Positions 34,168 to 47,312 of a stretch of 64,000 bases of DNA are shown piece after piece (positions within the stretch are counted from its first letter, which is position 1; each line of letters starts with the position of its first letter). The position numbers and the translations under genes are program-made. The DNA lies in NCBI GenBank assembly GCA_018873245.2, contig JAEMBT020000008.1, positions 10,457,172-10,521,171 of the forward strand, read 5' to 3'. The notes under the pieces are model-generated. The model did not search any database and was not told the origin of the DNA. It saw nothing but the letters and a program-made list of their open reading frames with translations. The stretch is from Archegozetes longisetosus. Taxonomy: Eukaryota; Arthropoda; Arachnida; Sarcoptiformes; Trhypochthoniidae.

Positions 34168-36147
34168 AATGTTCTCTATTTTGCTTGTTTTACGAGTATT
34201 ATAGATGTGTTATTCTTGAAACAAACCAAAAATTTTCATTTTTCATTTTCATTATGATAATTATCAAACACTGCATCAAAATTATCAAGCTAATTTAAAA
34301 TGTTCATACTTACCAAACCAAATATAAATAAATGTTTCCTTTTTATAAATTGAACATTTTCCTATCATTCAAAACTTACAGTTTGCTTATCAACAAACAA
34401 GCAGTAATCTAATGTACTGATTGGTGATCATAAACTTTTGTATGTTATCAAAGGAAATAACTTTTGTTTAATGAAATTCCAAAAGTTTTCATCCTTTCAA
34501 TACAAAATTGACTGAATCTATAATTTTTGAAGCTTAATTAGAAAGGGGTTGAGTTTTATTTGCCTTCACTCCTCCAATTTTGATGAGCTAAAGGATTTAT
34601 ATCAAAAATTATGCAAATAATAAGTTTTTGTGAGCAGATTTTATGCTTTCAGTATTGCTCCAAACTTTAAGCTCTAAAATATGCGAATTTATTTCTATAA
34701 TACATAAGTTGTCCTAAAACTTTCGTTTCTCAGAATTATTGTTATTATTATTAGAAAATATTTGCATAAAATCCATTTTCTCGTTACTTACGCTTAAGGG
34801 TTAAGAAATGCATTTTATATTAGTTCAGATACAGTCAAGTCTCTACGCATTAAAAATCAATTTTTTTATGAACTTCCTTCTTTTCAAACAAGTACTAATA
34901 CAAAAAACAATTCAAATAGAAATAATATATACTAAAAAATCTAGCCCTAAATTCATTAAAAATATTTGTCAGAATATCTTTAAAATATATTTGTTCAATA
35001 TAAAGTTATGCTAACTAGAAATTCCTAGAAACGAACACTTAAAGAATCCAGAATTGATCATAAGATGTGTCTGACGTGCAAACAATAAGTAATATTGAGT
35101 TCTATTAGGGCTAGGATTGTTCACTCCATACATATTGTTTGTTTGAGAAGTTGATTATGGGCAGGAATTCATTACTCTATTTATTAGTCAGATAGAACGT
35201 TCCGGAGAACGGCAATAATGAATAATTGAATCACAAGTCATAATAAACTAATAGTATCCATAAATCTTGATTATAATCACTATCTATAGAAATGCTCAAC
35301 TATTGAAGTACTGACTCCTTTGTATAAATTATAATCAGAATCAGAATCAGAATCCTGGAGAATATTTTTCTACTACTAATTTGATTATATTTGAAACTAA
35401 ATTATAACTTATTTCACTTAAGAGTAATTTCCAGTTGAAAAGCTGATTTGAATACAAAATATCTAAAATGTTTAAAATCTATCTTATATAAGATTGTCTT
35501 CTATTCAAAACCAAAGCTTTAAACATGTTTTTCTGCATAAAATTCAAATTGTGTTCTTTACAGCAGTGCTTAACTGAAAGGAGAAAAGATTTTCATCTGA
35601 TAATAGCGGAAACTTCTACTGAACAGTATTTCCATAAATTTGGAAAACATAGCAATTTTCAATAAACAGAGGGAAAAGTTGAGAGAAGAAAAGTTTTCAC
35701 AGTGCATTAAAATATTATAAGTTTTTGTTGGTTCAGTTTATCTAATATTGAAAATGGTGCACTACTTATAGTTGGCTTAAACTTAAGCCTAGCAGAGAAA
35801 CGAGGCGTGAATAGCAATAAGGATCAAAAATTGATTTGCATAAAAACTTTTCTGCTTTTCAAGTATTCTTATTATCAGAAAAGTGGCAAATAATAACATT
35901 TTGCATATATTTATATTTCTAGACGACTAGAACTCGATGTCGTTTGCATTCAAACTATCTCTAATAAATGTAGTTATTGTCAAAACTTTTTGATCTCAAT
36001 AAATATCTTTACTAACCATTTAGCTAAATCTCTTATTTATGCCTAAAGTTTTAATTATTTTAATGTGAATTTTCAAATTGTTAAAGAATGATTAATGAAT
36101 AGCTTTTAAAGTAATAAAAGCTTTATAGATATGAATAAATTAGAATA
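34168..36147. other. Intergenic; short TCAGAA microsatellite
   Basis: Positions 35336-35353 hold (tcagaa)n, three units. The upstream exon(s) of the decayed IR, with its signal peptide, would be expected near 34.2 kb but were not recognised. Nothing else is supported. Confidence 0.45.
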
Positions 36148-36186
36148 CATTCACAATATATTCACAATATATTCACAATATATTCA
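36148..36186. repeat. Tandem repeat of attcacaatat
   Basis: About three and a half copies of an 11-bp unit. Confidence 0.85.
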
Positions 36187-39100
36187 GAGTATTTCATAAG
36201 AATTAACATAAAATTTCAATTATAGAAAATATAAATTTTGTTTTACAGTCAAAATAGATAGCAAATTGACTTTTTATGCGTATTGGGTCTCAATTGTTGC
36301 AAATATTTAATCAAAATCTGATTCATAAGTGATATAGATGTAACGCTTTTATTCTTCATTTCAATACATTCAATGGTTCTGTCAAAATATAAGTTCTTAT
36401 CTCTATTGAGCGATACGTTATATAGTGGTTATCTTATAAGTGTCTGTCTGAGCTTTAGTGATTATTTTTGTCTTTCAGAATGATGTCTTTCAAATAGATT
36501 CCAACATAATACTTGTATTACTTAAGATATGACAAATACAGTCAAAGTCGGAAAGTCTTTTATCAAACTCTATGAACAAAGTATTTTTTGAGAGTAAGTA
36601 TCGATAACCTATAGAAAATGTCTGACAAGATGAATCAAACTTAACTCGTCAAAATTCACTTATAGTAACAAGCAACTTATACAATTTATGTATACATAAA
36701 GTAATTATAGCTGAATAATAGCTGACTTAATACGAATTATAGGAAAATAATTGATGCAAACCAGAAGCTGATCATAAGTGAATATAAAGAATTAAATAAA
36801 TATTGACAGATACAAATAGTATAACAGTATTTGCCGGTAGCAAAACATCTATACATTTCTGATCGAATTTCTATTCATTTATAGTTAACTTGTTATGACT
36901 ATTTGTAGGAATAAACTTCTTGAACAATTTTTCTGTTTATTCGTTGATAGCGAGTCAACCAAAAGTTACGCTCTCTTCCGCCAAACTCTTCCTCATACAA
37001 CAGTCAAACCGATACATATATGAAAAAGTTTCAGATAACTGAATATTATTCTTCTCTAACTCTTCAGGAAATGCTTAAAGCCTTTCAATAGTGTTTGTGA
37101 TCGCTTTCACTATATTTCTCTTTCTTTTCTTTTTGTTTGTTAATAAGTTTTTGTATTATTTTCCTATAACTCTATATAGATGTCTAAAAATGGGATTATT
37201 TGCTAAACAAAACTTAGCAGAATCGCCAAAATTAGTGCTTCCATTCATACATTATTTATTATTAGAAAATAACTCCAATCTTGAAATTTAATATCATTTA
37301 CTTATTATACGACTTATTTTTAATTAATTATATTGATAGCTATCTCTTTAGCTTTTAATATGAAATTTTTCATCAGTTTTAGGGATATTTAGTGCTCTTA
37401 TATAAGGCTAAGCTTTGAGAGACAGCTAACATATTAGTTAAAATTTTTGCAAATATTCTCGCCTCAAGCTAATAGAAAATCACTTTTAGCTCATTATTAA
37501 GTTGAGTATCACACGAAATCAGAAATAACTCATATAAATGTGCACTTATGGCAGAGCAAAATTCAGGTTTAACTTAATAGATATGACAATTTTAAACTTT
37601 AGATAAATCCAAATTAACTACACTTTCGATGGCTGATAAATCACAAGTTTTGCTTAAGTTGAATATGAGTAGAACACTTGAGTCTAACTCATCTAAAGCC
37701 AGAGCTTATGAAATGAAATAAACGAGAAATACGTAATAATTAATAACTAAACAAAAGGTACAGAAAGTTGAGTTTCCAAAAATGTCTTGCTTATTCCCAG
37801 GCATTCATAATAATGATTAAATGACCTGAAATGCAGCAAAAAGTTTTAGCAGAAAATTTTGCTCAAATATTAAACAAGACATTTATTAATGTGTTGGATC
37901 AGATTCTAGTTATTTGGCTATTTATTATATTATGATAATTAATAAACTGCCGCAAACACACATAACGCCATTCACGACTCTATGAGAGTTGAGTTGAAAA
38001 AAGTTTAGGTGCGTTTCAGGTATTCATTTAATATATGCTGAATATATGCAGGCATTAAAACTAAATAAAATCACGCCTAGAATTAGGATGAATAATAAGG
38101 TTTTTAAGTTTTCATTCTCTCCTTTTTCATAGTTATGTTTGCTTTTGAAAAATACTTTATATGATTATTAAAATTAATATACCAGAGAACAAATATAATT
38201 ATTCTTTAAGGATGAGTGCTTCGAGATTTTGGGCTCAATTTTTCATTAGTTATGTCTCGAAATGTATACCAAAAATCATTATTCATCGAATGAAAAATAT
38301 TCCAAGTGTGAACTAACTTCAAATCTATCGTTATTTTAATGTTAAAATACTTGCCTTCAATTATTATTATTGATACTGAGTTAGAGGTGAAAATTGGTTT
38401 AAAATAATCCTTACAGTATTTTCAGTACTTTTCAGTACTTTTCCTCAGTAGCTATGACTAAGTCCCAAACTGTTATCTATTTTAGTTAATGTCATAATGA
38501 GCTAAACTTTTGTAATCTTTAACGCAATGCTTATTTGGAGAATAAATGAAAAGCTTACAAATTATAACAATTTGAGTGACAAAAGAGGAATAGTTTTCAA
38601 AGGATTTACTAGTATTCAAATATTTTTCAATTGCTTAGGTTTAGAGCTGTTGTATTCATTTTATCGCATATCCCAAACTTTAGTTTCAATGAAGGACTTC
38701 TTCTTTTAATTAAGTACAACCAGAGACATGTTGATCCTCTTTAACGATAAATTGATGTCATTTCAAGCAGAAAATGGAAACGATATTACACTTAATACTT
38801 TGTACATAAGTTTAAACAATAGAACACTCAACTCAAATAGCATTTCGGCAATTATTCAATCGGAAACAATGCAATTGTCTTATAGGTTTTAGGAAACTGT
38901 ATTTATCCAAACTTTTCACCTCATTTATATATGTTATCATCTATTTCAGTTTGAACTTTTCAAATTCAAATCAAGCCTTTTTGCTGATTAAAATTACTAT
39001 TGATCTAAACAAGTTTATCAGCAATAGTTCTGAAGAGTTGATTGGTTAAATTGAGGTTTTCCGATCATTATGAAAATTACTACCAACAAGTTTAAGATAG

Positions 39101-39503
39101 CTAACTATATAACCAGTCAATTTAATTCGTTGTATTGTGTTTATGCTACAATAGCTAAATTTGAACAGAATTTTCTGCAGTTATATCTCTGTAAACCGAA
39201 AGTTCACAACATCTTTAATGGAACGTCGGTTTCTAGAATTTTCTCCCTTATCCTACTCAAACTTCGCTTCAAGAACTATCGAAGCATTCACTAAAATATT
39301 TTCATGGATAAAACCTTCTTTCCATTGATAACGAAGGTAAAACCACTAAACTTTTCATTATTATAAAGTTTTGTAAAATCATTTGCCAGTTTGTAACTCT
39401 CATTAAGAGTCAGTTAACCTATTGTTTGGAAGCAAAACATTCTTTCTAACGATAAACATTTGCTCTATACTCCATTGGTTTGAATTAAGCATTAGATATA
39501 CAG
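36187..39503. other. Intergenic, no gene seen
   Basis: Open frames at 37091-37291, 38527-38709 and 39070-39294 (+) are short and lack recognisable motifs; I take them as chance. The first is strongly hydrophobic only because of its T-richness. Confidence 0.45.
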
Positions 39504-39680
39504 AAGTCACGTGTAACAGTGAAACTTGCATTTGGTGCCTAGCGGGCTACGAGCACCATTCCTTCAACCTAACCTAAGCTAGATTAAGTCTAGTATCACT
39601 ATATAGATTAGGTTAGGTTGAGGGATGGCACGCGTAACGCGCTAGGCATGAAAGGCAAGTTTGAATGCTACACATGACTC
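39504..39680. mobile_element. Foldback MITE with arms of about 75 bp
   Basis: The left arm 39504-39578 and right arm 39606-39680 are inverted copies at most positions; shared words include tgcctagcg, agtca(c/t)gtgta, caaacttgc-type and caacctaaccta. Only about 27 bp separate them, so the unit folds on itself. The inner ends contain TTAGGTTAGG-like words. There is no coding capacity. Confidence 0.8.
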
Positions 39681-39739
39681 CCTTATACAAATACTTGGCA
39701 CAAATCAAGAGAAGTGTTGGACAATAAATTAATTAATCG

Positions 39740-39880
39740 TTAATAGCAACCGGTGAGTCATGGAATGCTTCCGTCAGATCATAGTACTGAAAATATTAAC
39801 AAATTATAGAATATTCAATATACAAATTACGTTCTGCAAAAATTGGTGAGCACCAAAGGGAGCTTCTATTTATTTGTCAA
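39740..39880. repeat. Dispersed repeat family, copy B
   Basis: Shares block order with 27258-27425 (gttaatagcaaccg, acaaattatagaatattcaa, aaaattggtgagcacca). It is a diverged copy of the same unknown repeat. Confidence 0.55.
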
Positions 39881-41905
39881 AAGATAGCAACTGATTTATT
39901 AAACGATAGTTACTTATGAAAAACATATCAATAATTATTGATATGTAGCTTAAAATGAATACAAAACTTGAATTAGAGTATATTCAAATCCATATAAAAT
40001 CTTTTCGAATGAGTTCTCATTTGTCGAGATAATATCTTCACAAATAGACTTCAATTTAACCAAGCTACAACTGTTAACCATCGGTAAGAGTTGTCATAGA
40101 TTTGTTTTAGATTTTTTCAAGTATAAATAAGAATTATCAACTCTTCCTATACTTCATATTCAATGTCTTCAATAATATGTTCCTTTTCAGACTCTCAAGC
40201 ATAGCTTTAAAAACTGTCCAAACACTCAAAAGGATACTTTCTAGACAAAAATCTCGCTTTTACCAATAGAGGACACAAATTGTGTTTAATTATGATTTTG
40301 ATAATTCTGGAAAGTCACATATTCTCAACTAAAGACTCGAATTTGATGTTTCTAATGTAAGATTTGTTTGAGGCTTGACTTAAGTTCTATATCAATAGAG
40401 AAAGTCCAACTTATCACACATTTTAATTTCACTCTCAATAGCTACTATTAGGACTGTTTGTGAACTTAAGTTTCAAATAATTTAGCCTAAAGTCTAGTGT
40501 TTCTTTCTTAAAGTCAATACTCTATAACTATGTGATAGTCTCTTAGAAATCAATTTCTAATTCAGAATCTTCCTGTTTACTTCCTAAAGTATCAACCTTT
40601 AGGCCAAAGCTCACCTATAATTAGAAGAACTTTTGTTTTCTAAAACAAACCCATCCTTTAGAAGACTTCAAACAAAAATACTTATTAAGGGAAGCAAATT
40701 AATTGAAAGAGATATCGATTAGCTGAAAAAAGGTTCACTATCAATTGACTCATAATATGAATATAACTTGAAAACTATCTAACGATCACTAAAATGACAA
40801 GAATTATTGGCTCAAAAGCGTCTCAAACACATTAAATATTAACCCCTGGCTTGAAAAAGTTTTTCACTCAAACCTGTGTCCCAAATAAGTAATGGTTTTT
40901 AGTGTAATTTCATACCCACTGCTATCTTATCTGGTCATAACTTCTCAATTTCCAAAATGACATTTAGTGCTAACCGCCAATAGAGAAGACAACTGCCTAT
41001 CAAAACAATCTTAAAAACTGCATATTTATGGCATTTATGACATTTACAATAATTCATAAACTCATAAACAGCTTCGGGTCAACAGATTTGCGTCTGTGAT
41101 TAGAGAAACTTTGGTTAAGCTTTCGAGTTGAAGGAAAGTTGTTGTCATCAATATATAGGATCATAACTCAATAATTCACTAGTTTTACTGATTAGCAAAG
41201 TTTTCATGATTATTTTTGTTAATTTTTTGCTCATTTTTTTGCCCATATTTATCCCCATAATATATTAAAATTCAGGTCTCATCAAAATATAGGAAATTTT
41301 GATAATCATATCAATATATTATCGAATATTTACTTTATTTGAAACCTATTTTGCTTTAATTATCTGATTAACAAACTTAGAAACTAATTTATTATTAGAA
41401 GTTACATAAGATAAAAGTTGAATTAATCATAGCTTGAAAATGGATTTAATGCGTAACTAAAACAAAGCTGTAATTGAATTTTCAAACACGTATCTTAGTT
41501 TAGATAAGTGCTTGACCATAAGGTTAGTGTGAGATAAATGCAAAGTGATGGGTGTTTTCAAGCATAAATAAGAGTGTCACTAAATGCCTATTGTGTTAGA
41601 AATACCTGAGCATAAGGTAGTTTTAAGGATTATCAACTTCTAAGTTATTACAAACATCTGCTTTCTCTCTAGGGGTTAGTAACTCATATTTTTAGCTCAT
41701 ATATCTTTTAGTTATGATATGTTGAAACCATTTTTAATATCTATCCATTTATTTGATTATAGTTCTTACACATTATTTATTAGGTCTAAGTTTTAAAGAT
41801 GTTTTTCAATATAAAAAGCTTTTCATTCATATTATATATTTTGAATAATTCATTAGTAATAACACTTTTTTGAGATTCTTATTAATTAAAAAATATTTCG
41901 ATATT
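39881..41905. other. Intergenic, no gene seen
   Basis: AT-rich sequence without supported features. Confidence 0.45.
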
Positions 41906-42420
41906 TTAATCAGTGATTAACTCAGATTTACATTGATTTGTGAACTTTTCACTAAACTCTTTCGTAACACGCAAAATACAATTATTATGACAGAAAACTG
42001 ATTCCTTAGTAATTTTGCTAAGATCATAAATAGTCTTGATATTAGTAGACAATTTTCTATCCTTTCCAAGTTATCGAGCGTATTTTTAAAGAGACCTTTA
42101 GTAGCAATTGATCCATTCGTAATTGATCTACAAGACATCCGATTGTCTTTGAGTAACTGTGAGACATTCTCCATGAAATTTTTAAGTCCTAAAGCGGTAT
42201 ATCTCGTTTCTCATAATCTTTCCGATCACATCATTTGCCTTTAGGTAAACATTTGCTGAAACAATAACCAAATCTACATTTCAGATCAGATTCACTGATA
42301 CCTTATTGAAGTACAGGGCCCAGGCAACAACGGATCACTTCTCGACTGCCGGTTTAGATCTCAAATGAAACACTCATTGCTTTGCAACTAGACTTTAAAT
42401 GATTTTGACAATTTTACAAT
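41906..42420 (-). pseudogene. Decayed gene for an unrecognised, cysteine-bearing protein
   Basis: On the minus strand, protein-like sequence continues through several lesions. An upstream part has clustered cysteines (KSSCKAM, IRCCLGP, KCRFGYCFSKC) and is broken by in-frame stops. It is followed after a frameshift by a 58-codon open part starting ENVSQLLKDN, and after a second frameshift by KLSTNIKTIYDLSKITK...ELITD, ending at a TAA at 41908-41906. Changing frame restores continuity each time and no intron is required. I cannot name the family. The cysteine spacing suggests a secreted or extracellular protein. Confidence 0.45.
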
Positions 42421-42805
42421 TCGAATTTACTATGAATTGAGGTCTTATTTAAGCTAATAAAACGAAAAGTTGATTTGAGTTTGATGCATTTTGCCATATA
42501 ATAGTCAATTGTTTCGTTCAATTGACATATATTCGTGTTGTTAATCAACTGACTGGGCTCAATAGTCAAATTGCGATATAGACTAAAATCAAATATTTTA
42601 ACAAATTTTAACGAAATTTGTAGAATTTAAAGATATTAAAAGTCTGATTAAGGTTTTAGAATATGCTTCACTATTTTCATAAGAAATATTTGGGAAACTG
42701 ATTATGAAAATACTTGTGAATAGGTGTTATTTTTCACAAATTTCAAAAAATTATTCCAATCTAAAATACTATCAATAGTAACAAATTGATTAAAAGTTCT
42801 GATAA

Positions 42806-42910
42806 ATACGGTAATACCTCTCTATAACGAACGTCTTTACGATGAAAGCTCGTTAAGAATGCTATCTTTCAGTGCTCTCAGACGTTCACAATGTTGAGGT
42901 AGTACTGCAT
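42806..42910. mobile_element. pogo/Tigger-type MITE (105 bp)
   Basis: The left end (atacggtaatacctctctat then aacgaacgtct) and the reversed right end (atgcagtactacctcaacat then tgtgaacgtct) match over about 30 bp. The sequence 'taatacctctctataacgaac' is close to canonical Tigger ends. It is related to the element at 1203-1418. Confidence 0.75.
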
Positions 42911-45900
42911 TAGTTGATGAACCTATTTTTGTATTCTTTGTTAATGAAATGTTCTATAAGTTAAAAGCTCAAACTAAATGGTAGACAAAATGAAAAGGAT
43001 CATGAAAAGGAGAAAATGTTTAATATTTTTGTAAATATCCTTCGATTTGATTAAATTTGTTACAGAGACAGATATTGAATAAAAGCCAATCAATGAACTA
43101 AAACAAATCCTATCGTTTATCAAACTTGAGTAATAAATTCATGTAGATATATTAGATTGTTGAGTGAAATATTTTCAGTATGTCTAAGACTAATCATAAG
43201 TGCTAGTTTAGGCGGTTTTTCAATTTTTACTCAATGGAATGTCGTAAAATAATCATAGCTGTTCTGAGACTCAAGTAATTTTACTGAAAATTCTTGTAGA
43301 TATTTGATTTGAAAACTTTGACAAACATCTTAATTTAGTGCTTCATACTAAAATCATTGTTGAGAAAATCAAACATATCAATATACTCGGAGAAAAATGA
43401 GCACATTATTAACATATATGTAATGCATACATAGATTGTTTCCCAAAAAACATCTAAGTACATAAGCTAATTTGTTAGTTATTTTAGTTTTTAGAATTCC
43501 GTTTCGCTTACATCAGTTAATATATCTAGTAAATATGCAAACACTAAATCAAAACGGTAGAAGGATGTTGATTAGTTGTAAATTTCTATAAGCAAAATAT
43601 AGATAAAAGGAAATCAAGTACTGTCAAATTTTTAAAAATAGAAATGGTACAACAGCTGTGTATCATACAATAACTCGAGTAAAAACAATATACAACTCGA
43701 AATAAAACCTGACATTGACCGAAGCCTAACAATTCAAAAGAGTAAACAACTTGTAAAAATTATCTAAGATTGGGAAAGAACTAAATGTTTGAGATATAAC
43801 TGCTCAAGTTATTCAGTTAAATATGGAATCAAAATAGCCCAAAGGAAAGCTGCTCAAAGTAGTGAAAGCTAAAACTAAAGCTAAGTAATTGTTTAAATAA
43901 GTTAAGAATAGGTCCACTTAAGCTATCACTAAGAGTACATTATTGAAGAATATATCACATATATCTCTTAAAGCTGGATTTGTTGAGCAATTGATAGAAA
44001 GATTAAAATATAAATGAAGAAATTGGGAGAAAGCTATTTGCAAAGTCTGCTATCGCATACTAAAACTAAAATACTGATTGCTATGGACAACGTACGACTA
44101 TCAACAATTAGTTAAACTAGAATTATTTATCTATGAATACGTCAATTCTATGTAAAATATCTTTTGTTTTGATTGATTAATAAACAAGTTACAAACAATT
44201 GAATTTTGTGCGGATCTTTTCTCTGAGCATAATATTGATTAAAAGCTTGATTTTATTTCAAAACAATATTCTGCATGCCTCTCTCCTAAAATTCAGAAAT
44301 TCAACTAGAAATCAAATTTTCACTTCAATAATTAGTAAAGATTTTATTCAATTTATTTCAAATTAATTTATCGCAACTTGAATTTCAGTTCAGCTTTTCA
44401 ATAAGTTGCAAATCTCTCGTGGCTTAAGCCTGAAGTTAATATTCAATTATCTCTGCATTTAATTAAATAAATTAATGCGTAACTCAAATAAAATACTAAT
44501 TTTATTACATTACATATAAGAATAATTGATTTGTTCTATTATAAAAGGTTTAAAATCACTAAAAGCTTACTTGAATTGAACAAAATTCAGCACTCATTTC
44601 AATGTATGGATCGATAGTTAGCGAGACATTAATTCAATTAACTTACTCAAGAGATAACAGTACGTGATATCTAGTTCTCAAATGTCTCACAAAAATGTTT
44701 ATAAAACTCTTTTCTCTCTGTTTAATAGCAGTTTTTCATGAGATCTGCTATTATTTTCGAATTTATCATTAACTGCACAGAAAACTATAGCTTTTCGTTT
44801 GAACGCAACTTTTCAAACCAGAAAATCACATTTCATTGCCACAAAAGTGCTAAAAATTCGTTTATTTCCTACTCATAGGCAAACTTAAGTGGCACACTAT
44901 TTGATGCGACCAAAAAGTTTTAGGCTGAAAATATTGTTAACTTAATGAAAAAACGTTGAAAAATGAGAACAGCCTCAAAGATATTGATTTTCTATTAATT
45001 CAATAGTTAAGCATTTGCAGATTTGAGGCTAAAAACAGGAGATAAAAATCACAGTATTTTTCTAACTTTGCCTAAATAAGTGCTCTGCAACACTTTTCTA
45101 GCTTTGAACCTATTTTAACAATCCTTGAGGCAAATTGACTGGTATTGTACTTAATATTAATACTTTTAGCTAACGGCAAATAGGATTCAACCTTTTTAGG
45201 GTAATTAAAGCATAGCTCACATTATCACTGATGTTTCGCTAAGTTATTTGGTCATCAAAAGTATTTTTGCACTAAATGCGAATAAAAATCAAACAAAAAT
45301 CTAATCCTTTCCTAAAAAAGCTATTGAAAGCTATTAATTATTTTCTTATCAAAAGCTCGCAGAAAACAGTGTCGAACTTTTTATGAATAATTGTAGCCCA
45401 TATTTATAGCTTTTTTCCCATTAAAAGTTGATCAATGATTGAGAAAAATGATAGAATAATATCTAACAAAACAAATAATTAGTTAGAAGAAAGTTTGTGA
45501 GATTTCTACTTGACCTAAAGTGAAACTAAATGGATGTTATACGGGTAGAAAATTATAATTTCAAATTGAGATCTCACAACATTAGCAGCAGATAAATAGA
45601 AAGAGAGAAAGCGTTAAGCATTATTTACATTTATTATGTATGAGACCAAATGTGATGCATTGACAATAGGACACAAACGAAATGCGATACTATTATCATT
45701 CAATTTTCGGATTAACAATAAGTGATTTTTGTTCTCGGGCTCAATACTAACTACAATGCTATCTAAAAACGTTAGATAAATAAATCCCTAACCTATTCTC
45801 ATTAGAATACGTGCTCTAATGCCTTAAGTGCTTATACAGTTATCAACTTTTAGTTCTTTTTAATCAATTATTTATTTGCTTTGAAATTACTATTTTTCAG

Positions 45901-45990
45901 ACCGAATACTATCTCAACATTGAGTATAATCTCCATAGGTTCAAGATTTAAGGTCTTCAATGTCATTTCCGTTGTGTATAATAATCGTAC
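42911..45990. other. Intergenic, no gene seen
   Basis: AT-rich sequence without a supported feature. Confidence 0.45.
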
Positions 45991-45993
45991 CCT

Positions 45994-46400
45994 ATGACAA
46001 TTGACGGCCTAAGAGTTCTTTTTGGGATAAATAAGATCAGAATATCACTTATACTGATAGTGATTCTGATGGATGAGGAGGAGAGTCAACCCAAAAGAGG
46101 AAATTGTGTTGATTTTGATGAGTTGGGTCGCAATTGTACGATAGGAGAGAGAAATTATGGAAAAAACGTTTTCAATTTGAGCCAATTTTTTGCGATCTTT
46201 TCATTTCTCTATCCTTCTCTCTTGCTTTCCTCTGAGGTTTCGATTGATGACTGTGACATATCAATTTTAGCCAAAGTCCGACACATCAATAAAAGCCCGA
46301 ATTTTTGTCCGTTTTTAATACCAAAATGATAGATAAAGATAGTTGATTTGGCATTAAGTTTCATATTTGTTGAGTGAAAGTTTCTTCTGAATCGCATTTA
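45994..46400. other. Compositional island with open frames on both strands
   Basis: GC rises to nearly 40 %. The plus strand has an ATG frame of 111 codons (45994-46329) with an acidic stretch (MDEEESQPKRGN). The minus strand has a 62-codon ATG frame (46397-46209; KNGQKFGLLLMCRTLAK). Only one, or neither, can be real. No family is recognised; a decayed gene or transposon is likely. Confidence 0.25.
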
Positions 46401-46644
46401 TACTTATATTTAGTGTACTTTCACAACAAACGTTACCCAATACTTGAAAAACTAAACCCTATCTATGTGATTGACAGCCAATATTTGCATTTGAACTCAA
46501 TTTCTAATATCGCTTTAAATGATTAATATTATGATATTAAAATTAGGTGTAAATAATTCAAGTTTTGCTTCAATTTGCATTTTCTGATTTTCTTCTAATT
46601 TTAAGACCACAAATCAAAATAATAAATCAAAATATACAGGATGT

Positions 46645-46950
46645 TTATTCAAGTAAGAGATAGTAAGGATTTAAAAGCGAATAATCAAAAGAGCAATTGA
46701 GTAATTGATAGTTAAAGACATTTGCGCTGAGGACTGCATTGATGAGGCAATCGATTGATACATTGAACAATCGAGCCATTATTGTAAGTGATGCAAAAAC
46801 TGATGTAGCTCGCGAGAGTACAAGCACCCACAGTACAACGTTCCTCCATAACAACGCCACACTTCTACGTTTTCTTTCGTTTCTTTGCTAGTTCATCTAA
46901 CTGGGACTCAACTGCTTCACAGTAGAGTGGGATTACGATACAGACCTGAA
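46645..46950 (-). other. GC-richer island with cysteine-rich reading, possible broken exon
   Basis: On the minus strand, a frame after an AG near 46947 reads protein-like (YCEAVESQLDELAKKRKK), meets a TAG, then continues with many cysteines (KCGVVMEERCTVGACTLASY, QCINRLPHQC). A second frame (46860-46645) is also open, with a hydrophobic start. Evidence is compositional only; no family is recognised. Confidence 0.25.
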
Positions 46951-47173
46951 TCATATTTCAAAGCACTTCTTTCAAAATTGACTCCCAAAGATCAAGCTTC
47001 CAACTCTTAACTATAAATACAACAATAAGACTTAAAATTGAAAAAAATCAAACCTAATACAAAGTTGATTTTAAATAACATTTTGATTCAGAGTATCTGA
47101 TGAAATTTGAAGTTTATTCATTTGCTTTGAATATCATGTTTCAAGTTTTGAAAATCGGCTTTACTTCCAAGTA

Positions 47174-47312
47174 ATGGACAGTATTGTTATAAATGATGCT
47201 CATGTTTAAGTCACAGTAAGTTAAGGTTAGGTAAAACTGATAGGCATATCTAATTGAAACTCAAACTGACAAAACATTATTATAAAGAGTGAATCATAAC
47301 GGTACTGTCCAT
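47174..47312. mobile_element. Short MITE with ATGGACAGTA ends (about 139 bp)
   Basis: atggacagtattgttat at the left matches the reverse complement of ataacggtactgtccat at the right with two mismatches. It is non-coding. Borders and target duplication are not certain; TA-target mariner-like is possible. Confidence 0.6.

Noticed and set aside
36148-36186. Short regular repeat as CRISPR
   Set aside because: Contiguous tandem units without spacers in a eukaryotic context.
37091-39294. Three plus ORFs of 60-74 codons
   Set aside because: No motif, and their number and length fit the chance expectation in AT-rich DNA.
39571-39618. TTAGGTTAGG words as an interstitial telomere
   Set aside because: Only two units per arm, and they belong to the inverted arms of a foldback element.
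43790-44060. Possible Tc1-like coding trace (cccaaaggaaagctgctc)
   Set aside because: Many stops in all frames and no TIRs; too weak to call.
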